From: Bradyrhizobium rifense
GTDB lineage: Bacteria; Pseudomonadota; Alphaproteobacteria; Rhizobiales; Xanthobacteraceae
DNA length: 64,000 nt
Direction: 5' to 3'
Assembly (NCBI RefSeq): GCF_008123425.1
Contig: NZ_VSSS01000057.1
Coordinates: 115,568 to 179,567 of the forward strand
In this document: positions 44,022 through 53,612 of the stretch, piece by piece
Numbering within the stretch: the stretch's first letter is position 1
Layout: every line of letters starts with the position of its first letter
Translations under genes and position numbers: made by a program
The notes under the pieces: model-generated
Database searches by the model: none
The model's input: only the letters and a program-made list of their open reading frames with translations
Told to the model about the DNA's origin: nothing

Positions 44022-45077
44022 TCAGCGCGCCGGTCGCACGAGCCGTGCGGGATGTTGTGTCGAAACATACCGCACGCTCAAGCCCGGCCCATGAGTTTGG
44101 GCGAAGGCGTTGGCGGCTTCCTGTGTCGGGAAAAGCTCGACGAGCGACTGCGAATTGTTGCAGACGCCCCAGCCGCATATCCACCCCGGATTCAGCGGGT
44201 CAATGCAGCCATAGATGTCTTGCTTGTAAGGCAAGGCTTCGAGCCACAAGGCATGTCCCCATCCGGCTGTTTCGCCAGCTACAGCGCCGCCACGGCTAAC
44301 GATCCCGACCACGTCGCCGCTCTCGTTAAAGACCGGACCGCCGCTCATTCCCGGCTTCCAGTGCACATCGACCGTAAAAGTCGGCCAGACCTTGCGGGCT
44401 TGATCCCACGTACGATCGATCTTCGTAACCCGGCCAATCGATCCCCGCATCTCTTCTTCGAACGAGACAATTCGCGCGCCCGGACGCCGCCAGCTCTTTA
44501 TTCCCGGATAGCCCAGGGCCATCACGCGATCACCTTCGGCGAGGCGGGCGCGACCGATCCGCATCGGAAGAAATGTCGTCCTCTTTTCGTTGAGGCCGGA
44601 GACGTTCCAGCTCGCAAGATCGAGCGAGGGCTCGACGTGATTGAGTTGCTCCGACGTAAACGTCACGGCCAACGGATGCTGGGACTGATCGAACGGGAAC
44701 ATGACGAAATCCGTCGCCAGCAACACGCTGCCCGCCAGTGTCGCGCCATAGACCAGGCCGGGATCTTGATAGATTCCGATCCATGTACGATCAGGCTGGA
44801 CCAGCTTCTTATCAGGCCCTGGCCGGATCGGAACGCCCAGCCCATTCAGGAAGTCGGTGATGACATGCATCGCCGAAAGCTGATGGCCGAAGGGCGTGAC
44901 GTAGAAGGATGTTCCAAGGCCGATCGACTGCCCATTGACTGGGTCGACGAGCATTCCATCGCGCAGGTCAAAGGCAAAGACCGGCGTCACGGCTCGTCGC
45001 AACCCAAATGGGTCCTGAATAAGAAAGTCGGTCTCTGACTGGTCAGAGCGAGGGTCTGGCCCGATCGGAAAAGCCAT
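44022..45077 (-). CDS. trypsin-like serine protease, third in the island
   Basis: A 351-residue protease. His71 is in LSAMHVITDF, Asp153 in PSLDLASWNV and Ser245 in KPGMSGGPVFNES. The N-terminus (PVFAFDLRDGMLVDPVNGQS) is not a signal peptide. A C-terminal tail of about 80 residues follows the protease domain and has several Cys (DIYGCIDPLNPGWICGWGVC), perhaps a metal or redox site. It lies downstream of the STAND-type operon on the same strand, separated by 360 bases and a hairpin at 45166, so it is probably transcribed separately. Confidence 0.85.
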   Translation of the reverse strand: MAFPIGPDPRSDQSETDFLIQDPFGLRRAVTPVFAFDLRDGMLVDPVNGQSIGLGTSFYVTPFGHQLSAMHVITDFLNGLGVPIRPGPDKKLVQPDRTWIGIYQDPGLVYGATLAGSVLLATDFVMFPFDQSQHPLAVTFTSEQLNHVEPSLDLASWNVSGLNEKRTTFLPMRIGRARLAEGDRVMALGYPGIKSWRRPGARIVSFEEEMRGSIGRVTKIDRTWDQARKVWPTFTVDVHWKPGMSGGPVFNESGDVVGIVSRGGAVAGETAGWGHALWLEALPYKQDIYGCIDPLNPGWICGWGVCNNSQSLVELFPTQEAANAFAQTHGPGLSVRYVSTQHPARLVRPAR

Positions 45078-45165
45078 AGGTCTGACCGCATGTCCTTTGG
45101 ATGAATCGATTCCATGAGAATAGCGCCAAAGGAGACGCTCGGCGAACTATCTGCCTGGACGCGAA

Positions 45166-45195
45166 AAGCCGCGCATGCCTCGGCATGCGCGGCTT
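45166..45195. terminator. strong hairpin downstream of the nuclease-ATPase operon
   Basis: AAGCCGCGCATGCC and GGCATGCGCGGCTT form a perfect 14-bp stem with a two-base TC loop. No T-run follows on either strand. It lies between the operon end at 45440 and the protease start at 45077; the rest of 45078-45439 shows no gene. Confidence 0.55.
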
Positions 45196-45439
45196 CCCGT
45201 CTGATCCGCGTCAGAAGAGCGCGAGCTGCCCCGGAAGGTCGGTCGCCGATTTCCGTCCAGACCGGATGGCTGCCAGAGCGACCTCCCGCGCATAGTCCTT
45301 CGGACTTGCGCAGGCTTTCACATCGCTCATGGGCGCGAAGTGAGAGAAGTGACCGGTCTTGCTGACAGGTATCTGGAGCGCCAAGCCAGCATGCGGTGAT
45401 TGAAAGATCTATAAATGTGACGCCGCGCGTGAGGCGAAG

Positions 45440-46663
45440 CTAATTTTGTCCAGGACGGAAGATTGATCTTACTTCTTCGCAAGGGAAAAGAGGCGCCGGA
45501 TTATTCAGCATCACAAGATTGCCGGAGCGCCATCTTGCCCCCGAACCATCGGTCTGTGTTACTTGAGGTACGGTGAAGGCGACGGAATCGACATGCCGAC
45601 GTGTCCCTCCTTTCAGGAGGGCATGCATTATCGCGTGCAGCCCGTTCGGCGTTTTCAGCATGGTTCGAAGGTCGGAGTTGTCGAGCTCATCGATTAAGTG
45701 CAGGGCAATTAAAGCGGGCCGCGTTCCACTGCACTGATCGGCGGCTTCTTTAGCCTGGCTGGAGATCGTATCGACCACCGAGTCCGCCTTCGCGCTTCGT
45801 ATCATGACGGCCGCAACGGAAACGCCGTGTTTGCCTTGAAAAAGAAGATTGGCGTTACGAAAGCCGAAGCGCTGCTCAAAGAAAGGCAGAAAATCGGGAT
45901 CGCCCGGCTCGGGCCACCGATCGATTCCATCGAACGAATAGTCCGCGCGGGCGAGTTCACTTGACGCCGAGCCCTTATCTTGCACGGCTGTGGCGACCAC
46001 CGAAGCGATGGCCGATAGTTCCTGTATCGATTTGCCAAGCCGGTCGGGGACTGTGATCAGGATACGGTGGCAACCTGGCTCGGTCGCGACTTGCTGCGTA
46101 ATTGGCAGCAGCAAGTCGGCCAAGCGGTTCACCTCCTGCCGGTGGATCTTTCGGCCGGTGTCGCCGGAGGTGGTCTTGCACTCGACCTCAATCTCGACAG
46201 CCTCCTGACGCGCCAGAAGGTCGAAGCGCGCAGCTCCCGAATAGTCGATGAATTCGACGTCCCATCCCTTTTGCATGAGATGGGTTGCGATGCTGATTTC
46301 ATACGAAAATGGCCGCGCTCCATTGAGGCCGTTCACGGCTTCTCGCAGGCGCCCTTCGAACGGCCCCTTCACCTCCCGTGGAAGCGCGCTGTGAATTCGA
46401 TGGGCCGGAATAAGAAAGCTGTAGAGTGCGTCATATTCAGCGTCGCGCGGGAGTCGCCCGGTGCTCTTGCGGTATCTCCTCGCCTTGGCAAGGGCAAATT
46501 CTAATGGGAAGTTATTACGAAAGTGGGACGCCAAAAGCGGATTAGTTCGTTCCTGCTGCTCGAAACCGGCCACGCGTTTATCGACGGCAGCGCCAATTAA
46601 GCCGCTGACCCAGTCGACTGCGGTTTCAATATCGTTTGGAAAAGCTTCCGTATTGATGAGCAT
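45440..46663 (-). CDS. PD-(D/E)xK nuclease-like protein, third gene of the operon
   Basis: A 407-residue protein. The nuclease core is at residues 120-170: Glu122 in FSYEISIATHLMQKGWDVEF, Asp148 in AARFDLLARQ and the E-C-K triad (Glu161, Lys163) in VEIEVECKTTSGDTG, giving E...D...ExK in order with the expected strands. The remaining C-terminal half (ALHLIDELDNSDLRTMLKTP) is not recognised. The start at 46663 is chosen because the frame upstream overlaps the preceding gene; it lies 16 bases after that gene's stop. A DNA-cutting effector or a modified-base recogniser are both possible. Confidence 0.75.
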   Translation of the reverse strand: MLINTEAFPNDIETAVDWVSGLIGAAVDKRVAGFEQQERTNPLLASHFRNNFPLEFALAKARRYRKSTGRLPRDAEYDALYSFLIPAHRIHSALPREVKGPFEGRLREAVNGLNGARPFSYEISIATHLMQKGWDVEFIDYSGAARFDLLARQEAVEIEVECKTTSGDTGRKIHRQEVNRLADLLLPITQQVATEPGCHRILITVPDRLGKSIQELSAIASVVATAVQDKGSASSELARADYSFDGIDRWPEPGDPDFLPFFEQRFGFRNANLLFQGKHGVSVAAVMIRSAKADSVVDTISSQAKEAADQCSGTRPALIALHLIDELDNSDLRTMLKTPNGLHAIMHALLKGGTRRHVDSVAFTVPQVTQTDGSGARWRSGNLVMLNNPAPLFPCEEVRSIFRPGQN

Positions 46664-46679
46664 GCTGGTGATTAAAGTC

Positions 46680-48176
46680 CTAGTTTGCCGTTGTAGCGTG
46701 CGGCACAGTCTGCGCAGCAGCAGGTGCGGCAACGCCACAGGGTAGGCGAGCCTGCTCCGCGGCTTGCCAACAGGTGCGTTGGAAGACGCAGGCTCGACAA
46801 CACAGAAACTCCTCAAATGGCGCGATCTGGCATTGGCGCTCGCGTCGATCGTGCATACCAAGGTGTGCGCAATGGTGAAGCTCAAGCGTCGTAAAAAACG
46901 ATGCCGGCTCAAAACTACGGCTTACCACCGGCGCGCTTAGTTTGTTCTCTCGAAGGGTAAGGCAGTCACTCCAATTGTGCCCGGCGCATGGATCGACGGT
47001 AGGACGCGGCAGACAATAGTGGGTATTGGTGCCCGTAACGAGCAAGAACTCGTCTGGCTTAGGCGATGCCTTCAAGAACGTCGCGGTCTGCGAGGCGACG
47101 GCCGGGACTCGACTGTTCGCCAATGTGGAAAATCCCGGAAAGGCAGAAAGGGATGAGGCCGAAAGCGCCGTGTTCAATTCGCCATTCACGGTTTGCAGGA
47201 GCGCAACCGAACTGGCCTCGACTTCCTGAAAATGTCGCGTCAGGTCGTTGTAGTCGTGAGGCACCGCGATGCGGGGGCGGCGGTTATCGATGATGGAGAT
47301 CAGTTGGCCATCCCGGCGTTCGAGAACGACTGCCGGATAGAGGTTGATTTGTGGGAACGCATCAAAGTGCGCGCCGTCTCGTTTGCGCGCGATCCAAAGC
47401 GCATGAAAGAGCCGGGCGATATCCGCAGGAGAAGCGTAGGTCGACAGTTGGCTCGGCTGGATATAGTCTGGTGGATCGTTGATAAGGGCCTGACGCGCGA
47501 GATGATCGAAAATCTCGTCGGAGCGGGCGACGGCATCTCGTTCGTCGATGACGCGGATATTGGCCGGGGTGACGTTGCCTCGGGCAACGAAAGTTTCATA
47601 GGGGTCTGTAAAGATGACCCACCACCGGCCTGCCGTAATGGCGAGGCACTGCACAACGTGGCCGCTCTCCCTGTGGAGCGTCGTTACGTATTGGTGGAGT
47701 TTATGTAACCATTGCGCCCATTCGAGGATGACCGGTGATTGGTTGGGCTGGCCGCCGGCTTTGCAGTGCTCGATAGCCTTGGCGATCAAAGCCTCATGGC
47801 TTGAGGGGCTTGTGAGAACTTGTTGAGCGGCGCCGCCGAATGACGGCGACACCAGTGGTTTTGCCCACGCTTTGGCCTCCACAATGATCAAAGGAGCTCG
47901 TGTCGTGGGATTGACGCCCAGATAGTCAAGGAAGAGCGTGGTGTCGCCTTGAGCGCGGGCCTCTTCGACGATCTCTCGTGTCAACCGTCCGAGATCCCAG
48001 CCCAGCGCGGCCAGGATGTCGTCGATGACATATCGCCGGGTTGTATGCTCCAGCGGGTCGCGATAGGCCGCGCCGATAAAAGCAGGCGGCCCCGATCCGC
48101 CCGACCGCGACTTGAACGCCTCGAAGACGTCGTGGAGCGTGGTCTTGAAGCGTGCCTTGTCGCGGGGCCCGTTCAC
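46680..48176 (-). CDS. PD-(D/E)xK protein with C-terminal Cys cluster, second gene of the operon
   Basis: A 498-residue protein with a GTG start that shares one base with the TAG stop of the ATPase gene (TAGTG), so translation is coupled. Residues about 45-105 resemble the N-terminal nuclease of type I restriction subunits: RRYVIDDILAALGWDLGRLT, then LFLDYLGVNPTTRAP with Asp84 and IIVEAKAWAKP with Glu100-x-Lys102. No helicase motor follows. Residues about 200-300 are helical, and the end has a dense Cys/His cluster (HHCAHLGMHDRRERQCQ; FLCCRACVFQRTCW) likely to bind zinc or an iron-sulfur centre. Family unknown to me. Confidence 0.72.
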   Translation of the reverse strand: MNGPRDKARFKTTLHDVFEAFKSRSGGSGPPAFIGAAYRDPLEHTTRRYVIDDILAALGWDLGRLTREIVEEARAQGDTTLFLDYLGVNPTTRAPLIIVEAKAWAKPLVSPSFGGAAQQVLTSPSSHEALIAKAIEHCKAGGQPNQSPVILEWAQWLHKLHQYVTTLHRESGHVVQCLAITAGRWWVIFTDPYETFVARGNVTPANIRVIDERDAVARSDEIFDHLARQALINDPPDYIQPSQLSTYASPADIARLFHALWIARKRDGAHFDAFPQINLYPAVVLERRDGQLISIIDNRRPRIAVPHDYNDLTRHFQEVEASSVALLQTVNGELNTALSASSLSAFPGFSTLANSRVPAVASQTATFLKASPKPDEFLLVTGTNTHYCLPRPTVDPCAGHNWSDCLTLRENKLSAPVVSRSFEPASFFTTLELHHCAHLGMHDRRERQCQIAPFEEFLCCRACVFQRTCWQAAEQARLPCGVAAPAAAQTVPHATTAN

Positions 48177-51100
48177 TAGAGCAATTCCGGCAGGCGATAG
48201 AGGAGACGCCGGGCGGAAGGCCATCCGGCGTCGACGAACGCTTCGAGGCAGGCAACCAGTTGATCCCGGCGCTCAAGATCGTCGAAGACTTCGCGGTGAT
48301 CGGCAAGAAAGACACCTATCACTTGGACAAAGCGGTCGGCGCCAAGCGACTCGAACTGGAACCGTTGTTGGCGTCCGGCTGTGAGCAGCGCATGAGCGGC
48401 GAGGTCGAATACGCGCGGGGCATCGGCGGGGATCAAGTAGCCGAGCATCTCGATCAAATGAAAGATCGTGTGCGGCGTGCCAACATCACCGATCCGGTGG
48501 AAGGTCGCGTAATTGTCATTAAGGAACGTTGTTTTCGCCGCGTCGTCGGCGAGCGGCTCCTCCTCATTCGCGTTGTCACGGAATGCTCCGGACGCGAAGT
48601 AGAATTGATCGCACATGTTGTCCAGCAGCTTCGCGAACTTGGTTGCGGTTGCGTTCGCGGCCGGAGTTTGATCCTCGCGCGGGAGGTCGAAGTACCGTTG
48701 CAGACCGGTTGCGCACGCCCCAACAAGTTCGGCTGCGAATTGCTGGCACCGCGCCCGTATCGCGGCATCGTTCGCGTCGTTTGTACCGTAACCGACAACA
48801 AGACCACCACGGATCGAATGAATGGCGTGGCTGATTTCGGGCTCATGGGCTGGCAAATCCGACAGGCATAGATCGAGGCGCGCTCGTGCCGCGCTACGAG
48901 TATGCGTTACCCATAGAATGGCGGTAATGCTGCCGAGCGCTTCCATCACATCATTCTTGTCCTCGGCCTGGAATTGCTCGGCCTTCGGCAGGACGGTGAA
49001 CACGAACTGCTCGACGCGCGCGGGATCGGCGTGAAGAACACGCGTCAAAAAATCTGCAAAGAAGCGCAGGACGCGCGGGTTGGTCTCATGCTCGGCAAAG
49101 ATGTCGGCAAGTTCCCACATGAGGTCGCGGGCAGTATCCCAAAGCATGACAAGCCGCCATGCGACGGCGAACCGGACGGCTGGATGGGCATCGCGCACCA
49201 GACGGCGCAAGTCGTCGGGGAAACGTGCCGCTGTCTCGGCATCGACGCGGCAGAGATTCATGACGGATTCAGCGCCATCGACCCGGCCGCCTCGAACAGA
49301 GGCAAGCGCGGTTTCGTCCTTGGATTCGTCTTCTTCGGTGATATTTGGTGTCGTATCGGCGAGCAGCGTGTTGAGCAGATCGCAGAGCGCGGCGATCGCG
49401 TCGGGCCGCGCCCGCAGCGTATCGGTGTTTTCGGACAGCTTTGTGCAGCCGCGGCCGACGATATCCTTGGCGTAGGAAACGACCTTGGCTCCCTCTGCGC
49501 CGGTCGCTTCCTCGGCTGAGCGCCACAGGGCGCTCAACAGTGCTACACCCTCAAGCGGGTCGGCTGTAAGCGGGCCTTGCGGATCGAGGCCGAACTGGCT
49601 GTTGACGTCTTCGAGTTGAGCGAGGAGTTCGGCATTCGGCGAGGCGGTGACGTCAACGTTGTCTTCGCGCAGCCACCAATAACGGTCTCCGCCGTTGCCC
49701 GACCACGACGAGATCTCGAATGGACGGCGGTTCGGCTGGTCGGCATTTGCGGGGGCGTCCCGGACAATCTGCTGAGCTTCCGCGGTAACCAGATGATCGA
49801 TGCCAATCGTCCTAAAAACCCGTTGCTGGAAATGCTGTCTGGCTCTTTCCGGGGCGCGCGAGAGCGGAAAATCGATGGCGAGCACGTCGCGTTCAAAACT
49901 TTCACGGACGCCGACCGTTTGCCTAGCGTAACCCGATGCGATTAGATCGATCGCGTCCTTCGTGGTGTCCTGCGACACAAGGAAAGGGCGCTGTGCAGCG
50001 AACGGCCAAAGCAGATTGGCGAGCAATCCGCCGCGCGTGGAGGCCGCCTGGAACAATCGCGACCAGAGGACCGCCAGCCGGTTGTGGGCGATCACTTCGC
50101 GGGCCAATTGGAGCGCTTCGTCTTCGGTTGCCTCTCTCAAGCGTGCTGAAAATGTCTGGACAAGACTAACGGCGTTATCGCTGTGCCTGTCGTTCGGGTT
50201 CCAGGCCCAGATGTGGCTGCGGTCGTCGATGAGCCTGCCGGTCGAAGCGCCCGCGCGAACGGCAATCTCTTCGGCGGACTCGTCCAGCGGATGTGTGTTT
50301 TCGACATATGCGTCGAGAGCGGCCACGAGAGCGTGGACGCCCTCGATGGCGTGCGCTTGAAGGAACCTCGGAAAGGCTTCCTTCAATGTCCATCGCGCCA
50401 TCTCGTAGTCCTGCCGCCGGTTACTGCTCAGCGGCAGAATTTGGCTGTCCCCTATATAGGTCGTCTCGTCTTCCGTGACGGCGTGACTAAAAACACCCCG
50501 GTAGATATCGGGTACAAACGAAGGGTCTCCGTCCCCGATCTTGAGCACCTTCCGCGCCAGCCACGGCATTTCTTCATGGGCGTGCTCGCGGAGGCGGTCG
50601 GGCGCTAGGAGCTGTTCCAGACAGCGACGCGATGCGACGATGTCGCTTTCGAAGGTGTCTGCGACGAAACCGACGGCGGCCGACGCAATCTGGGACCATT
50701 GGCCGGTCTGGCGAATGGCGTAGTCGAGGAGCCGACGCGAGGCCAGTCCGAGCTCAGCCCGTTGCTGCGGCGTTAAGGTCCGCTCGGAGAGCAGAAAGAG
50801 CAACGTGCGCAACGGCCACGCGATATCGGCAATGTGGTTGCTGGCCGCAGATGCGAGAGAACACCAGGGACCAAGCTGGAGCGCTTGGCCATCTTCGATT
50901 CTCACGGAAAGAGCGCCGACAATATGGGAGAAAGCTTGAAACGCCAGGCGTTGTGTGGCCGAAGTTCCTGAAAGGAGCGCTGTGAAGCCGTGCATGTCGT
51001 CGGCGATAGCTGGCAGCTCACATGCCGCGCGTGCGGCGACGCTGCGCGCAACGGGATCGGAAGTATGGTCACCGGCAAAATGCGCGACGGCTTGCCAGAA

Positions 51101-53077
51101 TTGCTGATGGCCGGTTGACACGGTAACCCACAAATCTTGCAGCGCATAGGAAAGCGCTGGCGCCAGCATTAGTCCGAGGCCGCGATCCCGGCGCAAGAGG
51201 TCGCCTGTGCCTTCGACATCCGCGGGATCGATGAAGACGCGGCTGGCGGCATAATCGAACAGGATGTGATGGCGAAACGCGACGTTGCGATTACCGGATA
51301 CACCGATGAGCACGCTATTGCGCAAGAGATGATCGAACGCCGCTGTGTCGCTCTGCGCGACCGTCAAGCGGTTCGCTTGCAGACCGCGGTTGGTAATCAT
51401 CTGCCCGACGGCAGTTCGCAGACACAAGTCGGCGCCGCTGCCGAGAGGGGTGATACGATGTTGCCAGTAGAGCGCAAGCAACTCGACCTGGAGGCTCACG
51501 CCGCCGAACACGTCCGGAGACACGCCATCGCCGATCAGATCGGCGAGCAAACGCGTATTGAAAGGCACGCGTGCCAGATCGCGGAGACGATCGCCAGCGC
51601 GATCGAGCGCAGCCGCGATCAAGGGGGCCCTTTGCCTGAGCTGGCCGAGCTCGTCATCGGACCAGCGCGGAATGTGGAGGTGGCGTACATTGCGAAACGC
51701 GGAATCGACGTATCGGTCTGATGGCGGCTCGCCTTCGAACAGGTTTTTGAATTGCTCGCCGAGTTTGAGATCGAAGGTCCGGATTGATGCGATGACGCGC
51801 CAGCGGTTGCCCGGCAGTTCGAGCACTTCCGAGATCAGCGAGCGGAACACGGCCTCGCTCTTGCCGCCTCGGGTGGCGTCAAGCGCATCAATGAATAGGA
51901 AGGCGGGCCCGGCGCCGGGCCAGTTTTCGAGAACCTGCCGGACGCCGTTATCCAGTTCAAGCGCGATCCGAAGTCCGTCGAGAGACTCGACAAGCAGGCG
52001 ATCGACCGCCAGCTCTATGACTTCGTTGCCTGCCGCGCGGAGACGTTCGGCGGCTGCGCTGACGACGGCGCTTTTGCCTGCGCCGGGTTCGCCGACAAGA
52101 ACCAGCGATCCGTCGCGGGCCGCTTCGACGGTCGCGGCTGTGCAGTCGCGCTCGATCTTGATCTCGACATCGCCAACTCTGGTCTCTTCATATTGGGTCA
52201 GGTGCGCCTGAACGCGCGCACTGTAGGTTCGCAGGCGTTCAACATCGAGCCGATAGGTAGGGGCAGCACGAAGCCGCACGCCACGGCCTACCAACGCTTG
52301 GCGAAGTTCGGCAGCGTCGGTGCCGCGTCTGGTCGCCATAAGGCGCTCGCATAGGCGTTCGACCGTCGAGAAGGCCGCCGATGCGTCGGCCGCGTTCTCC
52401 GTGACGTGCGCGAGGGTTTCGACCGCTGCGGTGCGGTCTGGTCCATCCAGATTGAAATCGATGATCGAAAGGAACCGCAGAATGGAATCAAGATCGTCGC
52501 TGCCGGGGGCTACGCCGTTGATCTGCTGCCACGCGCTGGCAAGCAGCGCGCGCATTTTGTCGAGTGCTTGCTGCTGAGCTTGAGGTAGAGGAGCGGTGGC
52601 GGGTGCCTGAGAGGAGGTCAGCGCAGCCGCCAAGTCACGCTTAATCGTGCCGGGGGCATCAGACCCAACGGCGATGAGCATTCGGTCCCGTTCGGGATCG
52701 AAGGGACGGTCCCAGCCACGCGCGCCGGTCCCGGAAGCGCTCGCTTGAAATTGCCGGACGATTTGTTCAGCCGTCTTTCCGAGTTCGCTGTCGAGTTTCG
52801 TGGAAAGCGAGAGGCTTGTCTTTGCTTGAATGAAGACCCAGCCTCCGGCGCTGGTCTCGACGAGAACGTCGTCCAGCGGAGCTTCGGTCTCGAAGCGAAT
52901 TGAGCGCAGAGCAGCGTTGCCAAGCCGAAGCCTCTCATCGAGGTTGCGGTCCGCAAGAAGGCGGGACGCGAAGGCGGCACCGACCGCGGCCTGGAAGCTG
53001 ACCCCGGCAGCCGTCGCGTTGCCACCACCTGTGGCGAGCAGTTCGTCTCCTGTAGGAGATTGCTGGTCAGATGACAT
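48176..53077 (-). CDS. large nuclease-STAND-like NTPase (1633 residues), first gene of the operon
   Basis: A giant three-part protein. Residues about 25-150 are a predicted PD-(D/E)xK effector of the DUF4297/Mrr-like kind: SIRFETEAPLDDVLVETSAG (Asp69/70) and WVFIQAKTSLSLS (Gln84-x-Lys86). Residues about 310-560 are a P-loop NTPase with Walker A LVGEPGAGKSAVV (Lys335) and Walker B PAFLFIDALDATRGGKSEA (Asp397), a layout typical of STAND proteins. The C-terminal 1000 residues are helical repeats, the usual sensor part. The ATG at 53077 is preferred to an upstream TTG. The order effector-NTPase-repeats is that of Avs-type anti-phage sensors; no Avs subtype is assigned. Confidence 0.75.
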   Translation of the reverse strand: MSSDQQSPTGDELLATGGGNATAAGVSFQAAVGAAFASRLLADRNLDERLRLGNAALRSIRFETEAPLDDVLVETSAGGWVFIQAKTSLSLSTKLDSELGKTAEQIVRQFQASASGTGARGWDRPFDPERDRMLIAVGSDAPGTIKRDLAAALTSSQAPATAPLPQAQQQALDKMRALLASAWQQINGVAPGSDDLDSILRFLSIIDFNLDGPDRTAAVETLAHVTENAADASAAFSTVERLCERLMATRRGTDAAELRQALVGRGVRLRAAPTYRLDVERLRTYSARVQAHLTQYEETRVGDVEIKIERDCTAATVEAARDGSLVLVGEPGAGKSAVVSAAAERLRAAGNEVIELAVDRLLVESLDGLRIALELDNGVRQVLENWPGAGPAFLFIDALDATRGGKSEAVFRSLISEVLELPGNRWRVIASIRTFDLKLGEQFKNLFEGEPPSDRYVDSAFRNVRHLHIPRWSDDELGQLRQRAPLIAAALDRAGDRLRDLARVPFNTRLLADLIGDGVSPDVFGGVSLQVELLALYWQHRITPLGSGADLCLRTAVGQMITNRGLQANRLTVAQSDTAAFDHLLRNSVLIGVSGNRNVAFRHHILFDYAASRVFIDPADVEGTGDLLRRDRGLGLMLAPALSYALQDLWVTVSTGHQQFWQAVAHFAGDHTSDPVARSVAARAACELPAIADDMHGFTALLSGTSATQRLAFQAFSHIVGALSVRIEDGQALQLGPWCSLASAASNHIADIAWPLRTLLFLLSERTLTPQQRAELGLASRRLLDYAIRQTGQWSQIASAAVGFVADTFESDIVASRRCLEQLLAPDRLREHAHEEMPWLARKVLKIGDGDPSFVPDIYRGVFSHAVTEDETTYIGDSQILPLSSNRRQDYEMARWTLKEAFPRFLQAHAIEGVHALVAALDAYVENTHPLDESAEEIAVRAGASTGRLIDDRSHIWAWNPNDRHSDNAVSLVQTFSARLREATEDEALQLAREVIAHNRLAVLWSRLFQAASTRGGLLANLLWPFAAQRPFLVSQDTTKDAIDLIASGYARQTVGVRESFERDVLAIDFPLSRAPERARQHFQQRVFRTIGIDHLVTAEAQQIVRDAPANADQPNRRPFEISSWSGNGGDRYWWLREDNVDVTASPNAELLAQLEDVNSQFGLDPQGPLTADPLEGVALLSALWRSAEEATGAEGAKVVSYAKDIVGRGCTKLSENTDTLRARPDAIAALCDLLNTLLADTTPNITEEDESKDETALASVRGGRVDGAESVMNLCRVDAETAARFPDDLRRLVRDAHPAVRFAVAWRLVMLWDTARDLMWELADIFAEHETNPRVLRFFADFLTRVLHADPARVEQFVFTVLPKAEQFQAEDKNDVMEALGSITAILWVTHTRSAARARLDLCLSDLPAHEPEISHAIHSIRGGLVVGYGTNDANDAAIRARCQQFAAELVGACATGLQRYFDLPREDQTPAANATATKFAKLLDNMCDQFYFASGAFRDNANEEEPLADDAAKTTFLNDNYATFHRIGDVGTPHTIFHLIEMLGYLIPADAPRVFDLAAHALLTAGRQQRFQFESLGADRFVQVIGVFLADHREVFDDLERRDQLVACLEAFVDAGWPSARRLLYRLPELL

Positions 53078-53336
53078 AACAAAATTCAACTAATGGTGCG
53101 GCGGCGGGAAATGACCGGTACAACTCGTTCGAACTGAGAGATTTTTGGTTTGCCCCACACAACTTGAGATATTGAGACATCTTTTTGGTCTTTACAATAG
53201 GACGGGCGAAACGGCGACCTAGCCGAATCTCTCTGGGGATGTGACGCCCGATGTGCGACCGGTGCGCGTCCGCTTGCTCACCTTCCAAATCGCGCAGTAT
53301 CCGTCTTTTTACGGCGCGCGTTCTGACTGTGACACC

Positions 53337-53368
53337 AGAGCGGTCGGGTCGCGGGATCCGACCGCTCT
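53337..53368 (+). terminator. rho-independent terminator-like hairpin
   Basis: AGAGCGGTCGG and CCGACCGCTCT pair perfectly around a ten-base loop and are followed by TTTTCC on the plus strand. It lies upstream of the large ATPase gene on the other strand and would insulate it from plus-strand reading. Confidence 0.6.
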
Positions 53369-53378
53369 TTTCCTGTCT

Positions 53379-53612
53379 TTAGTACTCCTCGGCCAGCATG
53401 ATCGTCAGCACGCGCGCGGTTTGTGCTGGATCGGACGGATCGTTCGAGCCGTACTGAAGCGAAAGGTCGTAGTAGTCGATTTTCCAGAAGAGATTGGTGC
53501 CATCGACGGAGACAGAGCCGAAGTCGTGCTCGCTGTAGGGATCGTGTTCGGTGCGCTCGAGATCAGTCACTACCGACCGAAAGAACGTCCGAATAGCGTT
53601 CGCATCGTCCAT
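53379..53612 (-). pseudogene. DUF3768 protein, N-terminally truncated
   Basis: The 77-residue frame carries the diagnostic DUF3768 C-terminus: DPYSEHDFGSVSVDGTNLFW, then KIDYYDLSLQYGSNDPSDPA and RVLTIMLAEEY. Family proteins are about 110-130 residues; the first 40 residues are absent because the frame starts inside the integrase remnant on the other strand. DUF3768 proteins are common on rhizobial plasmids and islands. It marks the junction of two mobile fragments. Confidence 0.65.

Noticed and set aside
45440..53077. Type I restriction-modification system
   Set aside because: There is no methyltransferase, specificity subunit or helicase motor; only the N-terminal nuclease-like part of the 46680 gene resembles a type I R subunit.
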